Numbered from the stretch's first letter, positions 48,471 to 59,396 are shown. The stretch: DNA of 64,000 bases from Georgenia subflava (GCF_009193155.1 NZ_VUKD01000002.1:248001-312000); one strand, 5' to 3'. Notes: generated from the sequence alone by a model not told the origin. A program made the numbers and translations.

Positions 48471-49447
48471 CCGGTCTCGCCTCCCTGCCGACGTCCTTGG
48501 CCGAGACCGGCACCGTCTCCACCGGCGAGACGGTCCTGTTCTGGGTGCTGGCCCCTCTCATGGTGCTGGCGGCGCTCGGCCTGCTGTTCGCCCGGCGCGC
48601 CGTCTACGCCGCGCTGTGCGTGATCGCCGTGATGATCTCGCTCGCGATCCTCTACATCGCGCAGGAGGCGACCTTCCTCGGGGTGGCCCAGGTGGTGGTC
48701 TACACCGGCGCGATCATGATGCTGTTCCTCTTCGTCCTCATGCTCGTCGGCGTCGACGCCTCCGACTCGCTGCACGAGACGGTCAAGGGCCAGCGCTGGG
48801 TCGCGGCGCTGGCCGGGCTGGGCCTGGCCCTCGTGCTCGGCGCGGTCGTCCTGACGGCCACCGTTCCGGACCCGGCCGGGCTGGTCGCCGCGAACATCGA
48901 CACCAACCCCGTGGGCGTGGCCAGGCTGCTCTTCTCCGACCACGTCTTCGCGATGGAGCTGACCGGTGCCCTGTTCATCACGGCCGCGGTCGGCGCCGTG
49001 ACGCTGACCCACCGTCAACGGCTGTCCGCCAAGGTCAGCCAGCGGGACGTCGCCGACGCCAAGATGGCGGCCTACGCCGCCGGCCGCGGACGGGTCACCC
49101 AGCTGCCCGCCCCGGGTGTGTACGCGCGGTCCAACGCCGCCGACCTGCCGGCACTGGCGGCGACCGGTGAGCCGATCGAGGAGTCGGTCCCGCGCGTGCT
49201 GCGCATCCGCGGCCAGCAGCGCACCATCGGCGACGTCAGCCCCGAGACGGTCGAGGCCATCGCCCGGGCCCGCTCCGGCGAGCCGGGGGCCGGCCTGCAC
49301 GGTCCGGAGGCCAGCCGCGGCGTCGGCCAGGCCGGCCTGCCCGCGATGCGCGGCGAGGCACCACCCGTGCCGCAGCTGCCCGGCAGCCCGGAGCCGCCGA
49401 CCCTCACCGAGACCAGCGACCAGCCCCACCAGGAGGACGAACGATGA
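48467..49447 (+). CDS. nuoJ: NADH-quinone oxidoreductase subunit J with long tail
   Basis: 326 residues. Five membrane segments fill the first 185 residues, including the conserved [27 protein letters not shown]. About 140 residues of hydrophilic tail follow ([19 protein letters not shown] and onward), Pro/Glu/Gly-rich with no known domain. E. coli NuoJ has 184 residues, so the tail nearly doubles the protein. The GTG overlaps nuoI and the end overlaps nuoK by four bases. Confidence 0.96.
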   Translation: MTGLASLPTSLAETGTVSTGETVLFWVLAPLMVLAALGLLFARRAVYAALCVIAVMISLAILYIAQEATFLGVAQVVVYTGAIMMLFLFVLMLVGVDASDSLHETVKGQRWVAALAGLGLALVLGAVVLTATVPDPAGLVAANIDTNPVGVARLLFSDHVFAMELTGALFITAAVGAVTLTHRQRLSAKVSQRDVADAKMAAYAAGRGRVTQLPAPGVYARSNAADLPALAATGEPIEESVPRVLRIRGQQRTIGDVSPETVEAIARARSGEPGAGLHGPEASRGVGQAGLPAMRGEAPPVPQLPGSPEPPTLTETSDQPHQEDER

Positions 49448-49743
49448 CCCTGGTCAACTACCTGGTGCTCTCCGGGATCCTCTTCGCGATCGGCGCCACG
49501 GCGGTGCTGGTGCGGCGCAACGCCATCATCGCGCTGCTGGGCGTGGAGATCATGCTGAACTCCTCCAACCTCATGCTGGTGACGTTCGCCCGGATGCACG
49601 GTGACCTCACCGGCCAGGTGCTGGCGTTCTTCGTGATGGTCGTCGCCGCGGCCGAGGTCGTCGTCGGTCTCGCGATCATCGTGTCCATCTTCCGAACCCG
49701 CAGGTCCGCGTCGGTCGACGACGTCAACCTGCTGAAGCACTGA
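49444..49743 (+). CDS. nuoK: NADH-quinone oxidoreductase subunit K
   Basis: 99 residues, three membrane segments. The coupling acids are visible in [21 protein letters not shown] and [19 protein letters not shown]. It forms part of the proton path between NuoJ and NuoN. The ATG overlaps the nuoJ stop and nuoL begins 14 bases after it. Confidence 0.98.
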   Translation: MTLVNYLVLSGILFAIGATAVLVRRNAIIALLGVEIMLNSSNLMLVTFARMHGDLTGQVLAFFVMVVAAAEVVVGLAIIVSIFRTRRSASVDDVNLLKH

Positions 49744-49757
49744 CGGGGGCCGGCGAC

Positions 49758-51728
49758 ATGTTGGGTTCTACGACTGTGTCCGCGCTGCCCTCCCTGCTCC
49801 CCGCGGCCGTCGGGGCGGCCGAGCCGAGCGGTCTGGCGTCCTACGTCTGGCTGCTCGTGGCCGTCCCGCTGCTCAGCGCGGGTGTCCTGCTGGTCGCGGG
49901 GCGTCGCTCCGACCGCTGGGGCCACTGGCTCGGGGTGCTCGCCTCGGCCGCCTCGTTCGTCGTCGGCCTCGCCATCCTCGTCCAGCTCCTGGGGCTGCCC
50001 GCGGACGAGCGCGTCATCGACGTGCACCTGTTCAGCTGGATCCCCGCGGGCGAGCTCGCCGTGGACGCCGGCATGCGGATCGACCCGCTGTCGATGACCT
50101 TCGTGATGCTCGTGACCTTCGTCGGCACGCTCATCCACGTCTACTCCGTGGCGTACATGGAGCACGACGTCGACCGGCGCCGGTTCTTCGCCTACCTCAA
50201 CCTCTTCGTCGCGGCGATGCTGCTGCTCGTGCTCGGTGACAGCTACGCGCTGCTGTTCGTCGGCTGGGAGGGCGTCGGTCTGGCGTCCTACCTGCTCATC
50301 GGGTTCTGGAACTTCCGCACCGACTACGCGGTGGCCGCCAAGAAGGCGTTCATCATGAACCGCGTCGGCGACGTCGGCCTCCTGCTGGCCATGGCGACCA
50401 TGTTCGCCGGGTTCGGCGCCGTCGAATTCGCCACCGTGCTGCCGGCCGCGGACGGTGCGGACGAGGGCGTGCTCACCGTCATCGGGCTCCTCCTCCTGCT
50501 CGCCGCCTGCGGCAAGTCGGCGCAGTTCCCGCTGCAGGCCTGGCTCGGTGACGCCATGGCCGGCCCGACCCCGGTCTCGGCGCTCATCCACGCCGCCACG
50601 ATGGTCACCGCCGGCGTCTACCTCGTGGTCCGGTCGGGCCCGATCTTCACCGGTGCCCCCACGGCGCTGCTCGTGGTCGCCGTCGTCGGCGCCATCACCC
50701 TGCTGTTCGGGGCGATCGTCGGTTCCGCCAAGGACGACATGAAGAAGGTCCTCGCGGCGTCGACCATGTCCCAGATCGGGTACATGATGCTCGCCGCCGG
50801 GCTCGGCCCGATCGGGTACGCGTTCGCGATCTTCCACCTCGTCACCCACGGCTTCTTCAAGGCCGGGCTCTTCCTCGGGGCCGGCTCGGTCATGCACGGC
50901 ATGAGCGACCAGGTCGACATGCGCCGGTTCGGCGGCCTGTCGAGGCACATGAAGATCACGTGGATCACCATGATGATGGGCTGGCTGGCCATCATCGGGT
51001 TCCCCGGCCTCTCCGGCTTCTGGAGCAAGGACAAGATCATCGAGTCCGCGTTCGTCGGCGAGGGCTGGCAGCCCTGGGTGTTCGGGACGATCGCCCTGCT
51101 CGGCGCGGGGATCACGGCGTTCTACATGTCCCGGCTGTTCTTCATGGTCTTCCACGGCAAGGCACGCTGGACCACCGCCGAGGAGGGCGACGAGCAGCAC
51201 CCGCACGAGTCGCCCGCGCTGATGACGGTGCCGATGATCGTCCTCGCGGTCGGGTCCGTGGCGCTCGGGTTCGTGATGAACCTCGGTGGTGGCTTCGTGA
51301 CCTGGCTCGAGCCCGTCACCGGGCACGTCGAGCACCACGAGCCGGTGCTGTCGGTGCCGGTGATCATGGTGGCCACCATCGTCCTGGTGCTGATCGGCGC
51401 GTTCGTCGCCTGGCGCATGTTCGGCGCCGCGGCCGTGCCGACCACCGCCCCGCAGGGCTCGGCGCTGACCCGCGCCGCCCGGCAGGACCTGTACCAGGAC
51501 GAGGTCAACGAGGGGGTCTTCATGCGGCCCTCGCAGTACCTGACCCGTTCCCTGGTGTACGCGGACGCCAAGGTGGTCGACGGCGCGGTGATGGGTGTCG
51601 CCCGGAGCACCTCCGGCAGCGGCAACCTGCTGCGCCGCGCACAGAACGGTTATGTCCGCTCCTACGCCGCAATGATGTTCGGCGGCGTCGTCCTTGCCCT
51701 GGTCGTCGTCCTCGCCTCGCGCGTCTAG
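49758..51728 (+). CDS. nuoL: NADH-quinone oxidoreductase subunit L
   Basis: 656 residues, antiporter-like proton pump at the far end of the membrane arm. [18 protein letters not shown] carries the key Glu, [38 protein letters not shown] the central Lys and His, and the C-terminal part includes the region of the long lateral helix. A gap of 27 bases separates it from nuoM, with GGAAGAGG in it. Confidence 0.98.
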   Translation: MLGSTTVSALPSLLPAAVGAAEPSGLASYVWLLVAVPLLSAGVLLVAGRRSDRWGHWLGVLASAASFVVGLAILVQLLGLPADERVIDVHLFSWIPAGELAVDAGMRIDPLSMTFVMLVTFVGTLIHVYSVAYMEHDVDRRRFFAYLNLFVAAMLLLVLGDSYALLFVGWEGVGLASYLLIGFWNFRTDYAVAAKKAFIMNRVGDVGLLLAMATMFAGFGAVEFATVLPAADGADEGVLTVIGLLLLLAACGKSAQFPLQAWLGDAMAGPTPVSALIHAATMVTAGVYLVVRSGPIFTGAPTALLVVAVVGAITLLFGAIVGSAKDDMKKVLAASTMSQIGYMMLAAGLGPIGYAFAIFHLVTHGFFKAGLFLGAGSVMHGMSDQVDMRRFGGLSRHMKITWITMMMGWLAIIGFPGLSGFWSKDKIIESAFVGEGWQPWVFGTIALLGAGITAFYMSRLFFMVFHGKARWTTAEEGDEQHPHESPALMTVPMIVLAVGSVALGFVMNLGGGFVTWLEPVTGHVEHHEPVLSVPVIMVATIVLVLIGAFVAWRMFGAAAVPTTAPQGSALTRAARQDLYQDEVNEGVFMRPSQYLTRSLVYADAKVVDGAVMGVARSTSGSGNLLRRAQNGYVRSYAAMMFGGVVLALVVVLASRV

Positions 51729-51755
51729 AGATCTGGGAAGAGGTAGAGGAATCAC

Positions 51756-53342
51756 ATGAATGCGATGAACGAGGCAGCCTTCCCCTGGCTGACCGTCCTG
51801 ATCGCGGTGCCGCTGGTGGCCGCCGCGGTGCTCTGGCTGGTCAAGCCGCTGCACAAGGTCGCCCGCCCCTACGGGCTGGCGGTCTCGCTGCTGGTGCTGG
51901 TCGGCGCCGGGGTCATGACCGCCCAGTTCGACTTCAGCGCCCCGGGCGAGGTCCAGCTCAGCGAGCTCGCCGCCTGGATCCCCCAGCTCGGTGCCTCCTA
52001 CGCCGTCGGCGTCAACGGGCTCGGGCTCCTGATGGTGCTGCTGGCCGTCCTCCTGGTGCCGCTGGTGCTGGCGGCGGCCTGGCGCGAGCAGGAGGTCGTG
52101 CCCGACGGCGCCGTCCTCGAGCGCCGGCAGATGGGCTTCGTCGCCCTCGTGCTCGCGCTCGAGGCGCTCATGATCGCCGTCTTCGCCGCCCGGGACGTGT
52201 TCCTCTTCTACGTCCTGTTCGAGGCGATGCTGATCCCGGTGTACTTCCTCGTCGGCAACTACGGCGGCCCCCGCCGCCGGACCGCGGCGCTGAAGTTCCT
52301 GCTGTACTCCCTCGCCGGCGGTCTGATCATGCTGGTCGGCGTCGTGGCGCTGTACCTGGCCGGCCCGGGCGGCGAGCAGGGCTTCCTGATCGACAACCTC
52401 GTCGGCAACCTGGAGATGACGGCGACCGCCGAGCGGCTCCTCTTCCTCTCCTTCTTCATCGCCTTCGCGATCAAGGCGCCGATGTGGCCGGTCCACACCT
52501 GGCTGCCGGACACCGCGCAGCAGGCGACGCCGGGCACGTCCACCCTCCTGGTCGGGGTGCTCGACAAGGTCGGCACCTTCGGGATGATCGCGCTGTGCCT
52601 GCCGCTGTTCCCCGAGGCCTCGCAGTGGGCGGCGCCGGCCATCATCGTCCTGGCGCTGGTCTCGATCATCTACGGCGCCCTGCTGGCGGTCGGTCAGCGC
52701 GACATCATGCGCCTGATCGCCTTCACGTCGGTGAGCCACTTCGGCTTCATCGTGCTGGGCATCTTCGTGCGCGACGAGGTGGCGCTGACCGGTGCCATGG
52801 TCTACATGGTCGCCCACGGCGTCTCCACCGCTGCGCTGTTCCTCGTCGCCGGGTACCTCGTCCAGCGCGGCGGCACCCAGGAGATCCCGGCCTACGGCGG
52901 CATGCAGAAGATCACCCCGGTGCTGGCCGGCACGTTCCTGGTCTCCGGCCTGGCCTCCCTGGCACTGCCCGGGCTCAGCGGCTTCGTGCCCGAGTACCTG
53001 GTGCTGCTGGGCACCTTCCGGGTCTCGGTCGTCGCCGGCGTCGTCGCGGTGCTGGCCGTGATCATCGCCGCCGTCTACATCCTGCTGCCCTACCAGCGGA
53101 TCTTCACCGGGCCACCCCGGGAGACGCTCGTCGCGATCCCCGACCTCGGCGCCCGGGAGAAGTGGGCCGTCGCGCCGCTCGTCGCGGCGATGCTGTTCCT
53201 GGGCTTCTACCCGGCGCCGGTGATCGACGCCGTCACCCCGGTGGCGGCCGAGCTCGCCATCGACCGGCCCAGCTCGATCGACACCGCCGACGGCGCGGAC
53301 CTCCCGGCCGTCGCCGCCGCGCACGAGGGGAGCGCCAAGTGA
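51756..53342 (+). CDS. nuoM: NADH-quinone oxidoreductase subunit M
   Basis: 528 residues, second antiporter-like subunit. FYVLFEAMLIPVYFLVGNYG carries the key Glu, IKAPMWPVHTWLPDTAQQATPGTSTLLVGVLDKVGTFG the proton-channel Lys and His, and RQDIMRLIAFTSVSHFGFIVLG-type segment (here QRDIMRLIAFTSVSHFG) is conserved. The stop overlaps the nuoN GTG by four bases. Confidence 0.98.
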   Translation: MNAMNEAAFPWLTVLIAVPLVAAAVLWLVKPLHKVARPYGLAVSLLVLVGAGVMTAQFDFSAPGEVQLSELAAWIPQLGASYAVGVNGLGLLMVLLAVLLVPLVLAAAWREQEVVPDGAVLERRQMGFVALVLALEALMIAVFAARDVFLFYVLFEAMLIPVYFLVGNYGGPRRRTAALKFLLYSLAGGLIMLVGVVALYLAGPGGEQGFLIDNLVGNLEMTATAERLLFLSFFIAFAIKAPMWPVHTWLPDTAQQATPGTSTLLVGVLDKVGTFGMIALCLPLFPEASQWAAPAIIVLALVSIIYGALLAVGQRDIMRLIAFTSVSHFGFIVLGIFVRDEVALTGAMVYMVAHGVSTAALFLVAGYLVQRGGTQEIPAYGGMQKITPVLAGTFLVSGLASLALPGLSGFVPEYLVLLGTFRVSVVAGVVAVLAVIIAAVYILLPYQRIFTGPPRETLVAIPDLGAREKWAVAPLVAAMLFLGFYPAPVIDAVTPVAAELAIDRPSSIDTADGADLPAVAAAHEGSAK

Positions 53343-54904
53343 ACACGTTCGTCGCCCCGGCCGTCGAGTGGGCCGCGCTCACCCCGGTCCTGATCCTCCT
53401 CGCGGCGGGCGTCGTCGGCGTCCTCGTCGAGGCGTTCGTCCCGCGGACCTCCCGCCGGGCCGTCCAGCTCGTCATCGGCCTGCTCGCCACCGCCGGCGCC
53501 CTCGTCACCGTCGTGTGGCGCTGGACCGTCGTCGCGGACGCCGGACCGATCGAGGTCGTCGGCGGCTCGGTCATCGAGGACGGCCCGGCGCTGGCCGCCC
53601 AGGGCATCCTGGCCCTCCTCGGGTTCGTCGGCCTGCTGGTGATCGCCGACCGCACCGAGTCGGGGGAGGGCGCGTTCGTCGCCCAGGCCGCCGCCCGGCC
53701 CGGCTCGGTCGACGAGGCCGACGCGACCCGCGCCGGCTTCGCCCAGACCGAGGTCTACCCCCTGACCCTCTTCGCGCTGACCGGCATGCTCGTCTTCGCC
53801 TCGGCCGGGGACCTCCTGACGCTGTTCATCGCGCTCGAGGTGCTCTCCCTGCCGCTGTACGTGCTGTCCGGCCTCGCCCGGCGCCGTCGTCTCCTCTCGC
53901 AGGAGGCGTCCATGAAGTACTTCCTGCTCGGCGCCTTCGCCTCGGCCTTCATGCTCTTCGGCATCGCGCTGCTCTACGGCTTCTCCGGCACCGTCCGCCT
54001 CGACGGTCTCGCCCAGGCGGTCCCCGCGACGCTGGGCATGGACGGGATGCTGCTCGCGGGCGCCGTCATGGTGATCGTGGGGCTGCTCTTCAAGGTCGGC
54101 GCCGTGCCGTTCCACGCATGGACGCCGGACGTCTACACCGGTGCGCCCACCCCGGTCACCGGGTTCATGGCGGCCGCCACCAAGCTCGCCGCGTTCGCCG
54201 CCCTTCTGCGCTTCGTCTACGTGGTGGTGCCCGACCTGAGCTGGGACCTCACCCCGTTCTTCTGGGCGGTCATCATCCTGACCATGCTGGTCGGCACCGT
54301 CGTCGGCATCGTGCAGACCGACGTCAAGCGGATGCTCGCGTACTCCTCGATCGCCCACGCGGGCTTCGTGCTCATCGGCGTCATCGCGCTCACCCAGGAG
54401 GGCATCAGCTCGGTGCTCTTCTACCTCCTCGCCTACGGCCTGGCCACGGTGGGCGCGTTCGCGCTCGTGACGCTGGTTCGCGAGCGCGACCCGGCCGGGC
54501 ACGTCACCGGCGAGGCGACCCACCTGTCCCAGTGGGCCGGGCTCGGGCGGCGCAACCCGGTCGCCGCCGTCGCGATGGTCGTCTTCCTGATCTCCTTCGC
54601 GGGCATCCCCCTCACCGGCGGGTTCATCGGGAAGTTCGCGGTGTTCTCCGCGGGCATCGACGGCGGTGCGACGGTCCTCGTGGTGCTCGCGGTCCTCGCC
54701 TCGGCCGCCACGGCGTTCTTCTACGTGCGCCTCATCGTGCTGATGTTCTTCACCGAGCCCGACGGCGAGACCACGGCCGTGGTTTCGTCCGAGGGGCTCA
54801 CGACGGTGGCGGTGGCGGTCTGCGCCATCGGCACCGTGGTGCTCGGTGTGCTGCCCGGACCGGTCCTGGAGCTCGCCTCGCAGGCCGCAGTGTTCCTGCC
54901 TTGA
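53339..54904 (+). CDS. nuoN: NADH-quinone oxidoreductase subunit N
   Basis: 521 residues, third antiporter-like subunit. LFIALEVLSLPLYVLSGLARR holds the coupling Glu, FKVGAVPFHAWTPDVYTGAPTPVTGFMAAATKLAAF the Lys/His path and VKRMLAYSSIAHAGFVLIG the next. It starts at a GTG overlapping nuoM. It completes the 14-subunit set in the standard A-N order. The polyprenyl synthase follows directly. Confidence 0.98.
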   Translation: MNTFVAPAVEWAALTPVLILLAAGVVGVLVEAFVPRTSRRAVQLVIGLLATAGALVTVVWRWTVVADAGPIEVVGGSVIEDGPALAAQGILALLGFVGLLVIADRTESGEGAFVAQAAARPGSVDEADATRAGFAQTEVYPLTLFALTGMLVFASAGDLLTLFIALEVLSLPLYVLSGLARRRRLLSQEASMKYFLLGAFASAFMLFGIALLYGFSGTVRLDGLAQAVPATLGMDGMLLAGAVMVIVGLLFKVGAVPFHAWTPDVYTGAPTPVTGFMAAATKLAAFAALLRFVYVVVPDLSWDLTPFFWAVIILTMLVGTVVGIVQTDVKRMLAYSSIAHAGFVLIGVIALTQEGISSVLFYLLAYGLATVGAFALVTLVRERDPAGHVTGEATHLSQWAGLGRRNPVAAVAMVVFLISFAGIPLTGGFIGKFAVFSAGIDGGATVLVVLAVLASAATAFFYVRLIVLMFFTEPDGETTAVVSSEGLTTVAVAVCAIGTVVLGVLPGPVLELASQAAVFLP

Positions 54905-54918
54905 GTACCGTGCGTCCT

Positions 54919-55926
54919 GTGACTACCTCCATGCTGCCCCTGGGCGACGCCGAGCTCGAGGCCAGGCTGCAGCCGCAGATGGCCGACGTCGAGGAGCGCC
55001 TCGGTGCGGCGGTCGTCGGTGCCGACGCACTCGTCGACCCGCCCGCGGCGCACCTCGCCGCGGCGGGCGGCAAGCGGCTGCGCCCGCTGCTGACGCTCCT
55101 GGCGGCCGAGCTGGGGGAGGGGTCGAACGAGCGGGTGGCCACTGCCGCCGTCGCCGTCGAGCTGACCCACCTGGCGACGCTCTACCACGACGACGTCATG
55201 GACTCGGCCCCGCTGCGGCGCGGGGCACCGGCCGCCCACGAGGTCTGGGGCAACTCGGTCGCCATCCTGACGGGCGACCTGCTGTTCGCCCGTGCCTCGC
55301 GCATGGTCGCCTCCCTCGGGCCGGACGCGGTGCGCGTGCACGCGGAGACGTTCGAGCGGCTCTGCCTGGGCCAGCTGCACGAGACGCTCGGCCCGGCCGA
55401 CGGCGAGGACCCGGTGGCCCACTACCTCACGGTCCTGGCGGACAAGACGGGCTCGCTCATCGCCACGTCGGCGCGCTACGGCGCGGCCTTCTCGGGCGCG
55501 GGGCCGGAGCTCGCCGAGGTCATCGCCCGCTACGGCGAGAAGGTCGGCGTGGCGTTCCAGCTGGCCGACGACGTCATCGACCTCTCGGCGGACGCGGCCA
55601 CCACCGGCAAGACGCCGGGCACGGACCTGCGCGAGGGCGTGGACACCATGCCCGTGCTCCTGCTCCGGGAGAGGGCAGCGGCCGGCACGCTGGACGTGCG
55701 CGGCGCGGCCGTGCTGGACCGGCTGGGCGCGGACGAGCTCGCCTCCGACGACGCCCTGCGCGCCGTCGTCGCGGACCTGCGCGACCACGAGGTCGTGGAC
55801 CAGGCGCGCGGGCTGGCCGAGCACTGGGCGCACGAGGCCGTCGCCGAGCTCGCACCGCTGCCGGCCTCACCGGTCAAGGACGCGCTCGGGGCGTTCGCCG
55901 GCCTGCTGGTCGACCGGCTGTCCTGA
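54919..55926 (+). CDS. Polyprenyl diphosphate synthase (menaquinone side chain)
   Basis: 335 residues, trans-isoprenyl diphosphate synthase. The first Asp-rich motif is LYHDDVMDSAPLRRG, the second QLADDVIDLSADAATTGKTPGTDLREG. Small residues before the first motif fit a long-chain (C35-C50) product, which suits the menaquinone tail used by MenA. It begins 15 bases after nuoN, so it probably shares the transcript. I take the GTG at 54919 (VTTSMLPLGD); GTG 54910 and ATG 54931 are alternatives. Its last codons are repeated four times downstream. Confidence 0.93.
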   Translation: MTTSMLPLGDAELEARLQPQMADVEERLGAAVVGADALVDPPAAHLAAAGGKRLRPLLTLLAAELGEGSNERVATAAVAVELTHLATLYHDDVMDSAPLRRGAPAAHEVWGNSVAILTGDLLFARASRMVASLGPDAVRVHAETFERLCLGQLHETLGPADGEDPVAHYLTVLADKTGSLIATSARYGAAFSGAGPELAEVIARYGEKVGVAFQLADDVIDLSADAATTGKTPGTDLREGVDTMPVLLLRERAAAGTLDVRGAAVLDRLGADELASDDALRAVVADLRDHEVVDQARGLAEHWAHEAVAELAPLPASPVKDALGAFAGLLVDRLS

Positions 55927-55992
55927 GGCCTGACCGACTGTCCTGGGCCTGACCGGCTGTCCTGAACCCAGACCGGCTGTTCTGGGCCTGAG
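55912..55992. repeat. Four ~20-bp repeats of the polyprenyl synthase 3' end
   Basis: GACCGGCTGTCCTGA, the last codons and stop of the gene, starts at 55912. Related copies begin at 55932, 55951 and 55971. Confidence 0.8.
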
Positions 55993-56007
55993 CGGGCGGC
56001 GGCGGAC

Positions 56008-56170
56008 GCCGTCGAGGTCACGCGTCCGGTCGGCGCGTGCGCGGACGCCGGTACCGACAGCACGCGCTGTCGAGATCACGTGCCCCGTTGGCGCCTCTGG
56101 GGTCGCCGGTCGTGGGGCACGCCGTCGGCGTCACGTGCTCCGTCGGCGCGTCCGGGGACGTCGGTGGCGG
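56008..56170. repeat. Three 55-58-bp repeats spanning the rarD 3' end
   Basis: Copies beginning GTCGAGGTCAC, GTCGAGATCAC and GTCGGCGTCAC start at 56011, 56069 and 56124. The third contains the rarD stop (reverse strand, 56131-56133) and its last codons; the others lie in the spacer shared with the polyprenyl synthase. Confidence 0.65.
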
Positions 56171-57087
56171 CGGACCCCGTCGACCGTGAGGATCGTGATG
56201 GCGACCCAGACGAGCACGAACCCGGCCCACCGCTCGGCGGGCATCGGCTCGGCGAAGACCAGCACGCCCACCAGGAGCTGGAGCACCGGCGTGAGGTACT
56301 GCAGCATGCCGACCACGCTCAGCGGCAGCCGACGGGCGGCCGCGCCGAACAGCAGCAGCGGGACGGCCGTCAGCGCCCCGGACGCGGCGAGGAGCACCAT
56401 GAGCAGGACCCGGTCCTCCCCGGCCGCCCCGAAGGCGCCTTGACCCGTCGCGCCGAGAAAAACGAGGTAACCCACGGCCACGGGGAACAGCACTGCTGTC
56501 TCCACCGCCAGGCCCGGCAGGGCCCCGACCGTGCGGCCCACCCGGTTCTTCACCAGGCCGTACATGCCGAAGCTCGCCGCCAGGGTCAGCGAGATCCACG
56601 GCAGCTCGCCGTAGCCGATCGCTATCACCGCCACGGCGGCCGCACCCACCCCGGTGGCCGCCCACTGGGCGGGGCGCAGCCGCTCACCGAGCACGGCGAC
56701 GGCGAGCAGCACCGTGACGAGCGGGTTGATGAAGTAGCCGAGCGCGGCGTCCACCGTGCGGCCGGTGTTGACGCCGTAGACGTATACGGTCCAGTTCACC
56801 GCGATGAACACGGCGCCCAGGGCCACCGTGCCCAACGTGCGCGGGTCGCGCAGCACCGGGAGGACCGTGCGCATCGTGCGGGTGAGCAGGAGGACCAGCA
56901 GGCAGAAGCCCAGCGACCAGGAGGCGCGGTGGGCGACGATCTCGACGGCGCCGGCGGACTCCAGCAGCCGGAAGTACAGCGGGAACGCGCCCCACAGCAG
57001 GTAGCAGCCCAGGCCGAGCGCCAGACCGACCCGGTCCACCTCGGGCGTCCCGGGACCGTCGGGGGCGGAGGTGCGGTCGGCGGGCAT
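56131..57087 (-). CDS. rarD: EamA-family transporter RarD
   Basis: 318 residues, ten membrane segments in two repeats. [41 protein letters not shown] and [45 protein letters not shown] are RarD signatures. The substrate is unknown; relatives export amino acids or drugs. The C-terminus is Arg-rich ([13 protein letters not shown]) and lies in a tandem repeat. CAGAGT lies six bases before the ATG at 57087. Much longer readings upstream run through the repeat array and are rejected. Confidence 0.92.
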   Translation of the reverse strand: MPADRTSAPDGPGTPEVDRVGLALGLGCYLLWGAFPLYFRLLESAGAVEIVAHRASWSLGFCLLVLLLTRTMRTVLPVLRDPRTLGTVALGAVFIAVNWTVYVYGVNTGRTVDAALGYFINPLVTVLLAVAVLGERLRPAQWAATGVGAAAVAVIAIGYGELPWISLTLAASFGMYGLVKNRVGRTVGALPGLAVETAVLFPVAVGYLVFLGATGQGAFGAAGEDRVLLMVLLAASGALTAVPLLLFGAAARRLPLSVVGMLQYLTPVLQLLVGVLVFAEPMPAERWAGFVLVWVAITILTVDGVRRHRRPRTRRRST

Positions 57088-57234
57088 GGTCGAACTCTGG
57101 CACGGCGCGCACCGGGACGGTGGCGGCGTCCGAACCGTGCGGCTTGCCGACGGCCGCCGGACGACCTGAGCTGAGACCTGCGCGAAGGTCGCGGCCGGCC
57201 ATGCTCGAAGCCGTGCCTGCCGGCTAGGCTGAAC

Positions 57235-57260
57235 GATTCGTACCGGAACCGGTACGAATC
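57235..57260. promoter_or_regulatory. Perfect 26-bp dyad, candidate operator
   Basis: Arms GATTCGTACCGG and CCGGTACGAATC around AA, in the spacer between rarD and fprA. The two-base centre is too short for an RNA loop, so a dimeric DNA-binding protein is more likely. TAGGCT (57225-57230) just upstream could be a -10 on the + strand. Confidence 0.55.
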
Positions 57261-57309
57261 CTTCGGCATCGCCGGCGACGACCGCCGACGGCCCTGAGGA
57301 ACCGCCACA

Positions 57310-57535
57310 CGCACGGTCTGCGCCCCGGCGCCCGTCGTCCGCCGGCTCGTGGCGACGTACCGCCGCACGCAGGGGCTGCGTCCCGGCGCCCGGTCGTCCG
57401 CCGGCTCGTGGCGACTTACCGCCGCACGCAGGGGCTGCGTCCCGGCGCACGGTCGTCCGCCGGCTCGTGGCGACGTACCGCCGCACGCAGGGCCTGGGTC
57501 CCGGCGCCGTCGTCCGCCGGCCCGTGGCGCGGTGT
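57310..57535. repeat. 59-bp tandem repeat array
   Basis: GTCGTCCGCCGGCTCGTGGC begins at 57334, 57393 and 57452, with a diverged partial copy at 57509 and a partial before the first. Periods are 59, 59 and 57 bases. It fills the spacer upstream of fprA. No coding frame is convincing in it. Confidence 0.85.
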
Positions 57536-57658
57536 GATCTGCGTCCCCGCGCCGGTACCGCGGGCCGTGCACCCATAGACTGGACGGCGGAAAGCCCGAC
57601 CTGTGCACGCGCTCGAGCGCGCCGTCGGGCATGACGCATCCTTCGACGAGAGGTACAA

Positions 57659-59065
57659 GTGACCAGCTCCCGCCCGCTGAGCGTGGCACTCGTGGGCGCC
57701 GGCCCTGCCGGCATCTACGCCGCCGACATCCTGTCCAAGTCCGGGCTGGAGGTGAGTATCGACCTCTTCGAGCGGCTGCCCGCACCCTTCGGGCTGGTGC
57801 GCTACGGCGTCGCTCCCGACCACCCGCGGATCAAGCAGATCATCGTGGCGCTGTACAAGATCCTCCAGCGCGGGGACATCCGCCTCATCGGCAACGTCGA
57901 GATCGGCAAGGACGTCTCCCTGGCCGAGCTGCAGAAGCACTACGACGCCGTCATCTTCTCCACCGGTGCCGACCGTGACGCGCCGCTGAACATCCCCGGC
58001 GTCGAGCTCGAGGGCAGCTACGGCGCCGCGGACTTCGTCTCCTGGTACGACGGACACCCGGACGTGCCGCGCACCTGGCCGCTCGAGGCGAAGGAGATCG
58101 CGGTCGTCGGGGTGGGCAACGTGGCGCTCGACGTCGCCCGCATGCTCGCCAAGCACGTCGAGGACCTCATGCCCACCGAGATCCCTTCCAACGTGGCCGA
58201 GGGCCTGCGGTCCAACCCGGTCACGGACGTGCACGTCTTCGGCCGTCGTGGCCCCGCGCAGGTGAAGTTCACCCCGCTGGAGCTGCGCGAGCTCGGCCAG
58301 GTGCCCGACGTCGACGTGATCGTCTACGACGACGACTTCCAGTTCGACGAGGGGTCCGAGGAGGCCATCCGCGCGTCCAACCAGACGAAGCAGGTGGTCA
58401 AGACGTTGATCGACTGGACGCTGAAAGAGGAGGAGGAGCTGACGGCGTCGCGTCGGATCCACCTGCACTTCCTGCACCGTCCCGTCGAGATCCTTGGCTC
58501 CGACCGCGTGGAGGGTATCCGGACCGAGCGCACGGAGCTGACCGGCGACGGCAGCGTCCGCGGCACCGGCGAGTTCGTGGACACCCCGGTCCAGGCCGTC
58601 TACCGGGCGGTCGGCTACTTCTCCTCGCCGGTCCCCGACGTGCCGTTCGACGAGCGCAGCGGTGTCATCCCCAACACCGAGGGACGAGTCCTCGGCGACG
58701 ACGGCGAGTACCTCACCGGCGTCTACGCCACCGGCTGGGTCAAGCGCGGCCCCGTCGGACTCATCGGCTCGACGAAGTCCGACGCACGTCAGACGATCGC
58801 CCACGTGGTCGAGGACGCCCAGGCCGGTCGGCTGCACGCCCGCACCGAGGACGAGTCCGACGTCGGCCACGACGCGATGCTGGCCGCGCTCGAGGCCGCC
58901 GGGGTGCGGTACACGACCTGGCAGGGCTGGGAGCTGCTCGACGCGTACGAGATGACACTGGGCGAGCAGCACGAGGGCACGGCCCGGGAGCGCGTCAAGG
59001 TCGTCCACCGCGAGACCATGACGGCTATCTCGCGCAGCGAGGAGCACGACGGCCGCCTTCTCTGA
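57659..59065 (+). CDS. fprA: Ferredoxin/adrenodoxin-type NADP+ reductase FprA
   Basis: 468 residues of the adrenodoxin-reductase-like flavoprotein family. [17 protein letters not shown] binds [26 protein letters not shown] is the FprA signature, [19 protein letters not shown] binds [25 protein letters not shown] is conserved, and the C-terminal [21 protein letters not shown] contacts flavin. It passes electrons between NADPH and ferredoxins, often for P450s. The GTG has GAGAGG upstream, and TAGACT (57576-57581) is a possible -10. Confidence 0.95.
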   Translation: MTSSRPLSVALVGAGPAGIYAADILSKSGLEVSIDLFERLPAPFGLVRYGVAPDHPRIKQIIVALYKILQRGDIRLIGNVEIGKDVSLAELQKHYDAVIFSTGADRDAPLNIPGVELEGSYGAADFVSWYDGHPDVPRTWPLEAKEIAVVGVGNVALDVARMLAKHVEDLMPTEIPSNVAEGLRSNPVTDVHVFGRRGPAQVKFTPLELRELGQVPDVDVIVYDDDFQFDEGSEEAIRASNQTKQVVKTLIDWTLKEEEELTASRRIHLHFLHRPVEILGSDRVEGIRTERTELTGDGSVRGTGEFVDTPVQAVYRAVGYFSSPVPDVPFDERSGVIPNTEGRVLGDDGEYLTGVYATGWVKRGPVGLIGSTKSDARQTIAHVVEDAQAGRLHARTEDESDVGHDAMLAALEAAGVRYTTWQGWELLDAYEMTLGEQHEGTARERVKVVHRETMTAISRSEEHDGRLL

Positions 59066-59158
59066 GGTCCTCCGGTGGCCCTCCCCGGCGAGCTCGGGCT
59101 CAGTCGCGCACGGCGCGCGCCCGACGCTCGGCTGCCGTCCGGCGCGGCGACCGGTCTG

Positions 59159-59340
59159 CCAGCTGTGAGCTGCTCGGGGAGGGCGGGCGTCGGCCCGGCA
59201 GGCCGACCTGCGCACCGGTGACCAGCTCGACGCCTCGACGCGTTGGTCGGCGCCGTGGCCGCCGAGAGGGTGGGCAGCTCGACGCCACCACGCGTCGGTC
59301 GACCGCGCGACCGCCCGTAGGCCTGATCAGCTCGGCCCGT
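59159..59340. repeat. Degenerate ~52-bp repeats before htpX
   Basis: CAGCTCGACGCC-type units start at 59223 and 59275, with CAGCTCGG at 59328 and a weaker CAGCTG start near 59160. Units contain (T/C)ACGCGT(T/C)GGTCG. The spacer 59066-59396 holds no convincing gene. Confidence 0.5.
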
Positions 59341-59396
59341 CCGCGCGATGGCTGACCGCCGAGCCGCCCGTTGGAACGTCTGGGTGGGGTGCCGCG

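Noticed and set aside
49458-53324. A 1288-codon antisense frame over nuoK-nuoM
   Set aside because: The product is His/Asp/Arg-rich low complexity with no domain, while the + strand encodes clear Nuo subunits.
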